Assembly (NCBI GenBank): GCA_018350325.1
Contig: JAEVLN010000002.1
Location: 3,498,295-3,562,294, forward strand
Reading direction: 5' to 3'
Length of the DNA stretch: 64,000 nt
Source of the DNA: Globodera rostochiensis
Taxonomy: Eukaryota > Nematoda > Chromadorea > Rhabditida > Heteroderidae
The notes beneath the pieces are model-generated. The model had not been told where the DNA came from. It ran no database searches and saw only the letters and a list, made by a program, of their open reading frames with translations. Shown one piece after another: positions 37,681-49,075 of this stretch. Positions within the stretch are counted from its first letter, which is position 1; each line of letters opens with the position of its first letter. The position numbers and the translations under genes are program-made.

Positions 37681-39166
37681 CAGGGCTGCGTCGAAAGAAA
37701 AATTTAATCGAAATCGAAATTGACTTCGAAATCGAAATTTTTTTATTTCGGTTTTCGAAATCGAAACGAAAGAAAAACCTCGAAATTATCGAAATCGAAA
37801 TCGAAAGACTTTTCGAAAGTGAAACAAAAATGCACCGTTTTTTTAAAAATTGTTCCCTTAATAAATTCGACATCATTGGCAATAATATTAACATAAATAA
37901 ATCAAAAATCAAAACATTGTTTTTTCACCATTTTTTGCCCACTGGGAAAACGCTTTTTCAATTGTCAAAGGGGTTTTCGGATTTGGTCGAGATTGAGTTG
38001 AAGTTGTGGCTCCGTCCGAGTCATTTTCTCCTTCAGCATTAGAAAGGCTATCATCTATTATAAAAATTAAGCAGACAATAGTTTTCTTGGGATTTTTGAG
38101 CACTAGATTACGCTTGGTTGTAGTGTAGTGGTTGTGCTACATTCGTACTTTTTGGACCAATTTTCTTAACAAATCTTGTTAAATTTTGTAAAAAAATTCT
38201 ACGGACCCCTTACCTCTCCTAAAAAACTTCATAAAAAGTGCCGTATTTTTAAAATTTTGGTTGCAAATCTCTTCAAATTAAGCCAAAAATTAAAAATTTT
38301 CTTCGGCGGCGCCTATCGGCACCGCCGACCCCCCCCCCCAGAAATAAGCAGAATTCGCAAAAAGCCGTCCTCCCCCCAGAAAATTCTTTTAACCGGAGGG
38401 TCGACGATTTTCCGCAAAACCACAGGGAGGACCCTTTACTTTTCTAAAATAATTTGCTTTTTTCAATAATTTCGAGTGATTCAAAACCCGTTTTTTTTGG
38501 GGGTTTCATCACAAAAATATGTATTTGTAGGGTTTCTAACATAATTTGAGGAATAAAAAAAATTTTGTGATGAAAACCCAAAAGGGCTTCACTATGGGTT
38601 TGTGGAAAATCGTAGACCCCCCGGCTAAAGAATAGAGAAAGGACTTGAGCCGATCGAGATTTCGATCGAGAATCTCGATCGTCCTTTCTCTACTAAAGAA
38701 GTGCCTAAAACAAAATTCTCAAAAATTACTGGTGAGCAATCGACATTAAAGACAATGGGGAATATATTTTTGAAAATAAAAAAAAAATTTGGTTTCACCT
38801 TGTAATCATTACAAACAAAATTTTTTTTGATTGCTAGTCCCGGTTTTTCCCGTTTCCCGGTCCCGATCCCGGTTTTTGAAAAGGCAAAATCCCGATCCCG
38901 ATCCCGGTCCCGGTTTGAGATGCTGGTCCCGATCCCGATCCCGGCTTTCACGATCCCGGTCAATCCCGGTCCCGATTTTTCCCAAAAATCCCGGTCCCGA
39001 CCAACTCTAATAGAAAGTAAACATGTTATGAAAAACAAATGAACATATTTCTCTTTCGACAAAAATTTCGAAGAATTCGGCTTTCGATTTTCGAAATCGA
39101 AACGAAAGAAAAACCTCGAAATTATCGAAATCGAAATCGAAATCGAAAGGTTTCGACGCAGCCCTG
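37681..39166. mobile_element. Non-autonomous hAT-like element, 1,486 bp
   Basis: CAGGGCTGCGTCGAAA at 37681 and its inverse TTTCGACGCAGCCCTG at 39151-39166 are flanked by identical 8-bp ATAAGTAC (37673-37680 and 39167-39174). Subterminal blocks of repeated ATCGAAATCGAA lie at both ends. No transposase was recognised. Nested inside are a GC-hairpin repeat copy (about 38190-38440), a 60-bp palindromic mini-element (38633-38692) and a CCCGATCCCGG-rich tract (38835-39005). Confidence 0.88.
38633..38692. mobile_element. 60-bp palindromic hAT-like mini-element
   Basis: TAGAGAAAGGAC and its inverse GTCCTTTCTCTA bound a nearly self-complementary 60-bp sequence with repeated GATCGAGAT in the centre. 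Both flanks carry CTAAAGAA (38625-38632 and 38693-38700), an exact 8-bp target duplication. It is nested in the element at 37681-39166. Confidence 0.8.
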
Positions 39167-39295
39167 ATAAGTACCAAAGGGTATATTTGAAATTTCAAAA
39201 AATGTTTGATTCGCACTCGGGTCTCGACATTCGCAAAATCCGAGCTCGGATTCGTGTTCTACGCATATTTTACCATAGAAAACATGCATTTAAAA

Positions 39296-40095
39296 TAGGG
39301 TTAGACGGGACCGGGACTTTTTGGGAAAAACCGGGACCGGTTCCGGGACTTTTCAAGGGAAAAATTTTTCTTTTATCAAACACTAAAAAATTTTAATTTT
39401 CCGTTAACAGATATTGTTGATCTTCTTGATCTTCGACGTCATTATCATCATCATTCTTTTTTTTTTTGAGATTCTGCTTTACTTTTAGGGAGGGTGGGGG
39501 TCGGCGGCCGAGAATAAAGAAATTTCATCAAAATAGCAAAATTATGAATTTTGCTTCGGAATTTCAGAGAATAAAACTGGTTTACGTAAGAGTGGAGGAT
39601 GTTCGGCGGTGCCGACAGGCGCCACCGGAGAAATTTTTACAAAAATTGGCAATCTTTGTTAAGGAAATTGAAGCAAAAATTCAAAGGCATGATTTTATTT
39701 CAAAAATTCTTGTATCTATTCTTTTTTTTGCGCGCATTTTTTATTAAAAAATATTAGAATATTTATTAAAATATCTTATTAATGAGGGGATGCCTTGGTA
39801 GTGTTCGGCACGATACGATAAATTCGATAATTATCGCGATAAATTTTTCGATAATTATCGCGATACTATCGATCGAAGAAAATCCGAATAGTTCGATATT
39901 TTTCGATAACGATAATTTAGATCGAAGCCATTTGCCGAACACTAATCATTGGTGTGTACTTTTTTCCCGGTTGGTCCAGGTCCCGGAGGGACCAAAAAAC
40001 CGGGACCGGGACTTTTCATTTTTCAAAAATCCCCTTCCGACCGGGACCTGAAAAACCCGGGAAATCCCGTCCCGGTACCGGTCCGTCCAACCCTA
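39296..40095. mobile_element. Non-autonomous hAT-like element, 800 bp, with nested insertions
   Basis: The ends TAGGGTTAGACGG and CCGTCCAACCCTA are flanked by ATTTAAAA on both sides (39288-39295 and 40096-40103). Subterminal blocks contain repeated CGGGACCGGGAC. Inside are a GC-hairpin repeat copy (about 39440-39660, CGGCGGTGCCGACAGGCGCC) and a smaller terminal-inverted-repeat element at 39798-39944. A CCGGTCCCGACCAACTCTA end near 39010 looks like a truncated relative. Confidence 0.82.
39798..39944. mobile_element. 147-bp inverted-repeat element nested in a hAT-like element
   Basis: TAGTGTTCGGCA and TGCCGAACACTA form the ends, with ATCGCGATAA-type palindromes in the middle. The flanking octamers (TGCCTTGG and ATCATTGG) agree at 5 of 8 positions only, so the target duplication is uncertain. 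Confidence 0.6.
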
Positions 40096-40103
40096 ATTTA
40101 AAA

Positions 40104-40660
40104 TTAAAACATCCAAAGTTTTAACTTTTTTTGTTCGGTCGGGATTCCAAATCTTCATAATTGGCCGGATCTGCTCATTTCGGCGCGACTAGTTCGGCGC
40201 CGACAAACATTAATTTGAATTAGGCAAATGAGCTTAGGCTCGGGCCTAAACTAAGCCTAATGAACCCCAAGCCAGGGTGGTTTTTTTGTGTAGGCGCCGA
40301 ACTGGTCGCGCCGAAACGAGCGGCGCCAAAACGAACCCGAACGTAATTGGAGCAAATTTTTTCAAGAATTAAATTGAATGGTCGTTCGTTTTGTCTCATC
40401 GAGTAGATGAGAAAACATGCATTTTTAATTGTAAAAGGTCTTAGACGGTTTTTGAACAAGTAAAAAAAGGTTAGCGAGTCGGGACAAAGTAGCAAGTTGG
40501 GTATTTACCGGTCGACTGATTTCTTATTTTGGGGGTTTGTTCATGGGCGCCATTTAGTCGTGGAAACAGGGCATTTGCCGTGTTTTGAAGTTTTTGCCGG
40601 ATTCAATAAAAGCTTTGGAATGATTACAACTTCCGGGTTCCCAATTTTTTGTGTGTGTTG
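40104..40660. other. Spacer before the first minisatellite
   Basis: No gene was recognised. GCCTAAGCTACC-like strings seen at about 31065 (a GTTAGGCTTAGGCCTAA tract) recur inverted here near 40235-40265, so it contains dispersed repeat. Confidence 0.4.
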
Positions 40661-40661
40661 C

Positions 40662-42640
40662 CCCCCCCCCCAGTTGCCGAGACTCAGTTGTCCAAGCTCA
40701 GCCCGACCACCCTTCGGACCCTCCCCCCCCCCCCACCCCCCCCCCCAGATTCCGAGACTCATGTCCAAGCTCAGCCGACCACCCTTCGACCCCCCCCCCC
40801 AGTTGCCGAGACTCAGTTGTCCAAGCTCAGCCGACCACCCTTCGGACCTCCCCCCCCCAGTTGCCGCGACTCAGTTAAGCTCAGCCGACCACCCTTCGGA
40901 CCCTCCCCCCCCCCCAGTTGCCGAGACTCAGTTGTCCAAGCTCAGCCGACCACCCTTCGGACCCTCCCCCCCCCAGTTGCCGAGACTCAGTTGTCCAAGC
41001 TCAGCCGACCACCCTTCGGACCCCCCCCAGTTGCCGAGACTCAGTTGTCCAAGCTCAGCCGACCACCCTTCGGACCCCCCCCCCCAGTTGCCGAGACTCA
41101 GTTGTCCAAGCTCAGCCGACCACCCTTCGGGCCCTCCCTCCCCCCCCCAGTTGCCGAGACTCAGTTGTCCAAGCTCAGCCGACCACCCTTCGGGCCCTCC
41201 CCCCCCCCCCCCAGTTGCCGAGACTCAGTTGTCCAAGCTCAGCCGACCACCCTTCGGACCCCCCCCCCCCAGTTGCCGAGACTCAGTTGTCCAAGCTCAG
41301 CCGACCACCCTTCCCCCCCCCCAGTTGCCGAGACTCAGTTGTCCAAGCTCAGCCGACCACCCTTCGGACCCCCCCCCCCCCAGTTGCCGAGACTCAGTTG
41401 TCCAAGCTCAGCCGACCACCCTTCGGGCCCTCCCTCCCCCCCCCCCCCCCAGTTGCCGAGACTCAGTTGTCCAAGCTCAGCCGACCACCCTTCGGACCCC
41501 CCCCCAGTTGCCGAGACTCAGTTGTCCAAGCTCAGCCGACCACCCTTCCCCCCCCCCCCCAGTTGCCGAGACTCAGTTGTCCAAGCTCAGCCGACCACCC
41601 TTCGGACCCCCCCCCCCCCAGTTGCCGAGACTCAGTTGTCCAAGCTCAGCCGACCACCCTTCGGGCCCTCCCTCCCCCCCCCCCCCAGTTGCCGAGACTC
41701 AGTTGTCCAAGCTCAGCCGACCACCCTTCGGGCCTCCCTCCCCCCCCCCCCAGTTGCCGAGACTCAGTTGTCCAAGCTCAGCCGACCACCCTCGGACCCC
41801 CCCCCCAGTTGCCGAGACTCAGTTGTCCAAGCTCAGCCGACCACCCTTCCCCCCCCCCAGTTGCCGAGACTCAGTTGTCCAAGCTCAGCCGACCACCCTT
41901 CGGACCCCCCCCCCAGTTGCCGAGACTCAGTTGTCCAAGCTCAGCCGACCACCCTTCCCCCCCCCCCCCAGTTGCCGAGACTCAGTTGTCCAAGCTCAGC
42001 CGACCACCCTTCGGACCCCCCCCCCCCAGTTGCCGAGACTCAGTTGTCCAAGCTCAGCCGACCACCCTTCCCCCCCCCCCCCCCCATTGCCGAGACTCAG
42101 TTGTCCAAGCTCAGCCGACCACCCTTCGGGCGCTCCCTCCCCCCCCCCCAGTTGCCGAGACTCAGTTGTCCAAGCTCAGCCGACCACCCTTCGGGCCCTC
42201 CCCCCCCCCCAGTTGCCGAGACTCAGTTGTCCAAGCTCAGCCGACCACCCCCACCCTTCGGGCCTCCCTCCCCCCCCCCCCCCCAGTTGCCGAGACTCAG
42301 TTGTCCAAGCTCAGCCGACCACCTTCGGACCCCCCCCCCCCCAGTTGCCGAGACTCAGTTGTCCAAGCTCAGCCGACCACCTTCCCCCCCCCCCCCAGTT
42401 GCCGAGACTCAGTTGTCCAAGCTCAGCCGACCACCCTTCGGCCCTCCCTCCCCCCCCCCCCAGTTGCCGAGACTCAGTTGTCCAAGCTCAGCCGACCACC
42501 TTCGGGCCCTCCCTCCCCCCCCCCAGTTGCCGAGACTCAGTTGTCCAAGCTCAGCCGACACCCTTCGGGCCCTCCCTCCCCCCCAGTTGCCGAGACTCAG
42601 TTGTCCAAGCTCAGCCGCCACCCTTCGGACCCCCCCCCTC
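40662..42640. repeat. C-rich minisatellite, unit of about 55-62 bp
   Basis: More than thirty copies of the unit AGTTGCCGAGACTCAGTTGT / CCAAGCTCAGCCGACCACCC / TTCGG, each separated by a run of 7-17 cytosines that varies in length and sometimes contains CCCTCC. The core is nearly invariant while the C-run changes from copy to copy. The long open frames across it (up to 795 codons) are proline-rich by-products of the repeat. It ends about 200 bp before the start codon of the secreted protein gene at 42839. Confidence 0.95.
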
Positions 42641-42838
42641 CCTTTCATCATCTCCCCCGATGTTCCGTCATCATCAGTTGTCACCCGCTTCTGCTGCAAA
42701 CGCTGCACTTATCAGCAGAAAATGCCACCAACGCACTCCCTCAAGGCGAAAGAACACCTCCCCACTCCCTAATTGGAAAACACCTCTTCAGCGGAAAGAA
42801 CAGCTCCCCCAATTCCACTTCCCACAAAAGCAAACAAA

Positions 42839-45800
42839 ATGGTCCGAGGAGAATGTGTTCTTTGTCTCATTTGCTTGCTGCTGAGTTGTGTGGCCGGACG
42901 GAGAGCGGAGAGACGTCGACAATTTGTGGAAATGTCAGTTGGGGGGGGGGGAGTTTGGAGTTTTGACGCAAATGCGGACGAACGAATTGTGATAAGATTC
43001 CAAGAATCTTTCGTGCGAATACTCAAATTTTGAATTCCGCGAGTTAATTTAGTCGATTTAGCCACAGAATTTCGCCGATTGTCGCCCACGACGGGCCCAA
43101 TATCGGCGGATTGGACTCGGCCCAATCGTCGGCCGAAAGAGCGAAGTCCAAAGAAATTTTAGACAAACACTGCTGGATTCGTATTGCTTACCCACGGGGA
43201 AAGGTAAAAAAGCAAAGGCTTTGCCGCTTTTCCTTTTTCAATTTTGTTCGAATGAATTTACCCTTTGGCGAAACTTCCCAAGACGGCAGGCACCTCCCCT
43301 TGAAAGCCGTCGTTTAACCTAATTTGTGGCGTAAATCCCGCCATGATCAATAATCTCTAAAAAACAATTATATTTAGTGCCAACGTCATAACCATACGTT
43401 CCCCAAATTGTATCCAAAATATACGTAATGGAACTTTCTCATCGTCGCTGCAATTTTCCACTTCCCAAACCCTGCATTTGTTCCAATTGCTTCGGAGAAT
43501 CATTTCTTAATTCGAGGGCCCACAAACGGCGGCACCCGCGGGAAGGGATTTGTGAAAATAGTGCCAGAGGGGGAGGGGAAGGAATGAGTGGGATGGACGG
43601 ATAACCGGGGGGGGGGGAGGCGGAGGCGGGGGAGGGAAGGAATGAGTGGATGGACGGATAACCGGGGGGGGGGAGGCGGGGGAGGGGAAGGAATGGTGGA
43701 TGGACGGATAACCGGGGGGGGGGGGAGGCGGAGGCGGGGGAGGGGAAGGAATGATGGATGGACGGATAACCGGGGGGGGGGGAGGCGGGGGAGGGGAAGG
43801 AATGAGTGGATGGCGGATAACCGGGGGGGGGAGGCGGGGGAGGGGAAGGAATGAGTGGATGGACGGATAACCGGGGGGGGGGGGAGGCGGAGGCGGGGGA
43901 GGGGAAGGAATGAGTGGATGGACGGATAACCGGGGGGGGGAGGCGGGGGAGGGGAAGGAATGAGTGGATGGACGGATAACCGGGGGGGGGAGGCGGGGGA
44001 GGGGAAGGAATGAGTGGATGGACGGATAACCGGGGGGGTGGGAGGCGGGGAGGGGAAACCGGGGGGGGGGAGGCGGGGGAGGGGAGGGGGAAACCGGGGG
44101 GGAGGCGGGGGGAGGGGAAGGAATGAGGTGGATGGACGGATAACCGGGGGGGGAGGCGGGGGAGGGGAGGAATGACGTGGATGGACGGATAACCGGGGGG
44201 GGGAGGCGGGGGAGGGAGAGGAATGATGGAGGACGGATAACCGGGGGGGGGGGAGGCGGGGGAGGGGAAACCGGGGGGGGGGGAGGGGGGAGGGGAAGGA
44301 ATGAGTGGATGGACGGATAACCGGGGGGGGGGGAGGAGGGGGAGGGAAGGAGATGATGTGGATGGACGGATAACCGGGGGGGGGGAGGCGGGGGAGGGGA
44401 AACGGGGGGGGAGGGGGGGAGGGGAAACCGGGGGGGGGAGGCGGGGGGGAGGGGAAGGAATGGTGGATGGACGGATAACCGGGGGGGGGGGAGGCGGGGG
44501 AGGGGAAGGAATGAGTGGATGACGGATAACCGGGGGGGGAGGCGGGGAGGGGAAGGAATGAGTGGATGGACGGATAACGGGCGGGGGAGGAGGAAGGAAA
44601 TGAGTGGAGGACGGATAACCGGGGGGGGGGAGTGGGAGGGAAGGAATGAGTGGTGGACGGTAACCGGGGGGGGGAGGCGGGGGGGGGAAGGAATGAGTGA
44701 TGGACGGATAACCGTGGGGGGGGGGGGGGGGAGGGGGAGGGAAACGGGGGGGGGGGAGCGGGGGCGGGTAAGGAATGAGTGGATGGACGATAACCGGGGG
44801 GGGGGAGGCGGGGGGAGGTAAACGGGGGGGGGAGGCTGGGAGGGGAGGACTGAGGGGATGGACGGATAACCGGGGGGGGGGGCGGGGGAGTCGGAAACGG
44901 GGGGGGGGAGGGGGGAGGGGAAGGAATGAGTGGAGGACGGATAAACGGGGGGGTAGGCGGGGGAGGGGAAGGAATGAGTGGATGGACGGATAACCGGGGG
45001 GGGGGAGGCGGGGGAGGGGAAGGAATGAGTGGATGGACGGATAACCGGGGTGAGGCGGCGGGGGAGGGGAAACGGGAGGGGAAGGAATGGTGGAGGAGGA
45101 ACCAGGGGGGGGGGGGGGGGCGGGGGGAGGGGAAGGGGGGGGGGAGGCGGGGGAGGGAAGGAATGAGTGGTGGACGGATAACCGGGGGGGGGAGGCGGGG
45201 GAGGGGAACGGGGATGGACGGAAACGGGGGGGGGGGGAAGGAAATGAGTGGATGGACGGATACCGGGGGGGGGGAGGCGGGGGAGGGGAGAAGAGTGGAG
45301 GACGGTAACCGGGGGGGGGGGGGGGGAAGATGTGGATGGACGGATAACGGGGGGGGGGAGGCGGGGGGGGGAGGGGAAGAGAGGGGGGAGGATAAAACCG
45401 GGGGGGGGGAGGCGGGGGAGGGGAAACCGGGGGGGGAGGGCGGGGGAGGGGAATGAATGAGTTGAGGACGGATAACCGGTGGGGGGGGGAGGCGGGGTAG
45501 GGGGAAACCGGGGGGGTGAGGCGGGGAGGGCAGGAGAAGTGAGGGCGGATAACCAGGGGGGGGGGAGTGGGGGGGGGTGAAAGATGAGTGGATGGACGGT
45601 AACCGGGGGGGGAGGCGGGGGAGGGGAAGGAATGAGTGGATGACGGATAACCTGGGGGGGGAGGATGGGGAGGGAACCGGGGGGGTGGGGAGGCGGGGGA
45701 AGGGAAGGAATGAGTGAATGGACGGATAACCGGGGGGGGGGTAGGGTGGGAGGGGAAGGAGGAGGGCTGGACGGATAACCGGGGGGGGGGGAAAGGGATG

Positions 45801-48795
45801 AGGGATGGGGAAACCGGGGGGGGGAGGCGGGGGAGGGGAAGGAATGAGTGGATGGACGGATAACCGGGGGGGGGGGAGCGGGGGAGGGGAAACGGGGGGG
45901 GGGAGGCGGGGGAGGGGAAGGAATGAGTGGATGGACGATAACCGGGGGGGCGGGGGGAGGGGAAACGGGGGGGGGAGGCGGGGGAGGGGAAGGAATAGTG
46001 GATGGACGGATAACCGGGGGGGGGGAGGACGGGGGGAGGAGGAAGGAATGAGTGGTGGACGGATAACCGGGGGGGGAGGCGGGGGGGGGGAAGGAATGAG
46101 TGGATGGACGGATACCGGGGGGGGGGGAGGCGGGGGAGGGGAAGGAATGAGTGGATGGACGGATAACCGGGGGGGGGGAGGCGGGGGAGGGAACCGGGGG
46201 GGGAGGCGGGGGAGGGGAAGGAATGAGTGGATGACGGATAACCGGGGGGGGGGGGGAGGCGGGGGGGAGGGGAAGGAATGGTGGATGGACGATAACCGGG
46301 GGGGGGGAGGCGGGGGAGGGGAAGGAATGAGTGGATGGACGGATAACCGGGGGGGGAGGCGGGGGAGGGGAAACCGGGGGGGAGGCGGGGGAGGGGAAGG
46401 AATGAGTGGTGGACGGATAACCGGGGGGGGGGGGGGAGGCGGGGGAGGGGAAAACCGGGGGGGGGGGAGCGGGGGAGGGGAAGGAATGAGTGGATGGACG
46501 GATAACCGGGGGGGGGGAGGCGGGGGAGGGAAGGAATGAGTGGATGGACGGATAACGGGGGGGGGAGGGGGGGAGGGAAACCGGGGGGGGGAGGCGGGGG
46601 AGGGGAAGGAATGAGTGGATGGACGGATAACCGGGGGGGGGGGGAGCGGGGGAGGGGAAACCGGGGGGGGGAGGCGGGGGAGGGGAAGGAATGAGTGGAT
46701 GGACGATAACGGGGGGGGGGGAGGCGGGGGAGGGGGAAAACGGCGGGGGGGGAGGCGGGGGAGGGAAGGAATGAGTGGATGGACGGATAACCGGGGGGGG
46801 GGAGGCGGGGGAGGGGAAACCGGGGGGGAGGCGGGGGAGGGGAAGGACTGAGTGGATGGACGGATAACGGGGGGGGGGAGGGGGGGAGGGAAGGAATGAG
46901 TGGATGGACGGATAACCGGGGGGGGGAGGCGGGGGAGGGGAGGAATGAGTGGATGGACGGATAACCGGGGGGGGGGAGGCGGGGGAGGGGAAGGAATGAT
47001 GGATGGACGGATAACCGGGGGGGGGGAGGCGGGGGAGGGGAAGGAATGAGTGGATGGAGGATAACCGGGGGGGGGAGGCGGGGGAGGGGAACCGGGGGGG
47101 GGGAGGCGGGGGAGGGGAGGAATGAGTGGATGGACGGATAACCGGGGGGGGGGGAGGCGGGGAGGGGAAACCGGGGGGAGGCGGGGGAGGGGAAGGAATG
47201 AGTGGATGGACGGATAACCGGGGGGGGGAGGCGGGGAGGGGAAACCGGGGGGGGAGGCGGGGGAGGGGAAGGAATGAGTGGATGGACGGATAACGGGGGG
47301 GGGGGAGGCGGGGGAGGGGAAACCGGGGGGGGGGAGGCGGGGGAGGGGAAGGATGAGTGGATGGACGGATAACCGGGGGGGGGGGAGGCGGGGGAGGGGA
47401 ATGAATGAGTGGTGGACGGATCACCGGGGGGGGAGGGAGGCGGGGGAGGGGAAGGAATGAGTAGATGGACGATAACCGGGGGGGGGGAGGCGGGGGAGGG
47501 GAACCCGGGGGGGGGGGAGGCAGGGGGAGGGGAAGGAGCTGAGTGGATGGACGGATAACCTGAGGGGGGGGGGGAGAGGGCAGGGAAGGATGAGTGGATG
47601 GAAACCGGGCGAGGGAGGCGGGGGAGGGGAAGGAATGAGTGGATGGACGATAAACCGGGGGGGGGGGGAAGGCCTGAGGGAGGGGAAACCGGGGGGGGGG
47701 AGGCAGGGGAGGGGAAGGAATGAGTGGATGGGACGGATAACCGGGGGGGGGGAGGCGGGGGAGGGGAACCGGGGGGGGGGAGGCGGGGAGGGGAAGGAAT
47801 GAGTGGATGGACGGATAACCGGGGGGGGGAGGGGGAGGGAACCGGGGGGGAGGCGGGAGGAAGGAATGCAGTGATGGACGGATACCGGGGGGGGGAGGGC
47901 GGGGGAGGGGAAACCGCGGGAGGGGAGGCGGGGAGGGGAAGGATGAGTGGATGGACGGATAACCGGGGGGGGGGGAGGCGGGGGAGGGGAAGGAATGAGT
48001 GGTGGACGGATAACCGGGGGGGGGGGGAGGCGGGGGAGGGGAAGGAATGAGTGGATGGACGATAACCGGGGGGGGGGAGGCGGGGGAGGGGAAACCGGGG
48101 GGGGGGGAGGCGGGGGAGGGAAACCGGGGGGGGGGAGGCGGGGGAGGGGAAGGAATGAGTGGATGGACGGATAACCGGGGGGGGGAGGCGGGGGAGGGGA
48201 AGGAATGAGTGGATGGACGGATAACCGGGGGGGGAGGCGGGGAGGGGAAACCGGGGGGGGGAGGCGGGGGAGGGGAAGGAATGAGTGGATGGACGGAAAC
48301 CGGGGGGGGGGGAGGCGGGGGAGGGGAAACCGGGGGGGGGGGAGGCGGGGGAGGGGAGGAATGAGTGGATGGACGGATAACCGGGGGGGGAGGCGGGGGA
48401 GGGGAAGGAATGAGTGATGGACGGATAACCGGGGGGGGGAGGCGGGGGAGGGGAAGGAATGAGTGGATGACGGAAACCGGGGGGGGGGGGGGGGGAGGCG
48501 GGGGAGGGGAAGGAATGATGGATGGACGGATAACCGGGGGGGGGGGAGGCGGGGGAGGGGAGGGGAAGGAATACGGATGAAGTCCCTTTTTGAATGTTTT
48601 TGTTTCCGGATACTGTAAATTGACATTACAGTAATCATAAGTACAGTTTTTCGCCCTTTAGGCCTATTAAATGTCGTTTTGCAGGCGGTCGATGTGCATG
48701 GCAGCTGCAAGCAGCTGTCCAAAGGGCTGTTCGCCTGTCAGAGCAAATTCTTCCTGGACCCGCACAACGTTTACTGCAAATTCCTGGACCGGTGA
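42839..48795 (+). CDS. Predicted secreted four-cysteine protein A, with a 5.5-kb intron
   Basis: Three exons, 42839-42933, 43062-43203 and 48685-48795, encode 115 residues. The N-terminus (MVRGECVLCLICLLLSCVAG) is a strong signal peptide. The mature part begins with a basic run (RRAERRR), continues through a polar stretch, and ends in a module with four cysteines: HCWIRIAYPRGK, then GSCKQLSKGLFACQS and LDPHNVYCKF. Spacing is C-x17-C-x9-C-x12-C. The module is homologous to the end of the gene at 59231-63164 (GxC, ACQS, LDPxN, CxF shared at the same spacing), and in both genes a phase-0 intron falls between the first and second cysteine. The intron 43204-48684 is mostly G-rich minisatellite. 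A poly(A) signal AATAAA is at 48894. I do not recognise the family; a secreted, two-disulphide product is the inference. Confidence 0.65.
43571..48572. repeat. 5-kb G-rich minisatellite within the intron of secreted protein gene A
   Basis: Tandem units built from GAGGCGGGGGAGGGGAAGGA, ATGAGTGGATGGACGGATAA and CC followed by 6-15 G. Many units carry an extra short half (GGGGAAACCGGGGGGGG). There are dozens of copies with many single-base differences. The plus (sense) strand is G-rich throughout, so the pre-mRNA of gene A would carry long G-tract arrays able to form G-quadruplexes. The 1,305- and 433-codon frames on the minus strand are Pro/Ser-rich products of the repeat and are not genes. Confidence 0.95.
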
Positions 48796-48937
48796 AGCGG
48801 CAGCGTTTTTACGTTGCAACTACCGTATTTGTACGTTTTGGCATTTATTGACACGAAACCGTCTTGACTTTGTATACTGTAGCCATTTTAAATAATAAAA
48901 GAAAGTTGAGCCTTTAAATTAGCAGTTTTCATTTCTG

Positions 48938-49075
48938 CGCCCCCCCCCTTCCCCCCCCCCTCCCCAACGCCCCCTCCCTCCCCAACGCCCCCCCTGCTCT
49001 CCAACCCCCCCCCCCAATGCCCCCCCCCTCCCCAACGCCCCCTCCTCCACAATACCCCCCCCCCAATGCCCACGA
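48938..49075. repeat. Short C-rich repeat
   Basis: Imperfect repeats of CCCCAACGCCCCC immediately past the poly(A) signal of gene A. Confidence 0.7.

Noticed and set aside
40497..42966. Three overlapping plus-strand frames of 680-795 codons
   Set aside because: All three frames are open at once across the C-rich array, which is what a stop-free repeat gives; the peptides are the same unit read in three phases.
43378..43580. Extra exons (43378-43424 and from 43517) for secreted protein A
   Set aside because: They can be spliced in phase, but they would leave the last exon in the wrong frame. Direct joining of 43203 to 48685 reproduces the cysteine module of the paralogue.
43507..47424. 1,305-codon Pro/Ser-rich minus-strand open frame (and a 433-codon one to 48722)
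   Set aside because: It lies entirely within the G-rich minisatellite, has no start context or unique sequence, and its frame changes with each unit's homopolymer length. It is a by-product of the repeat.
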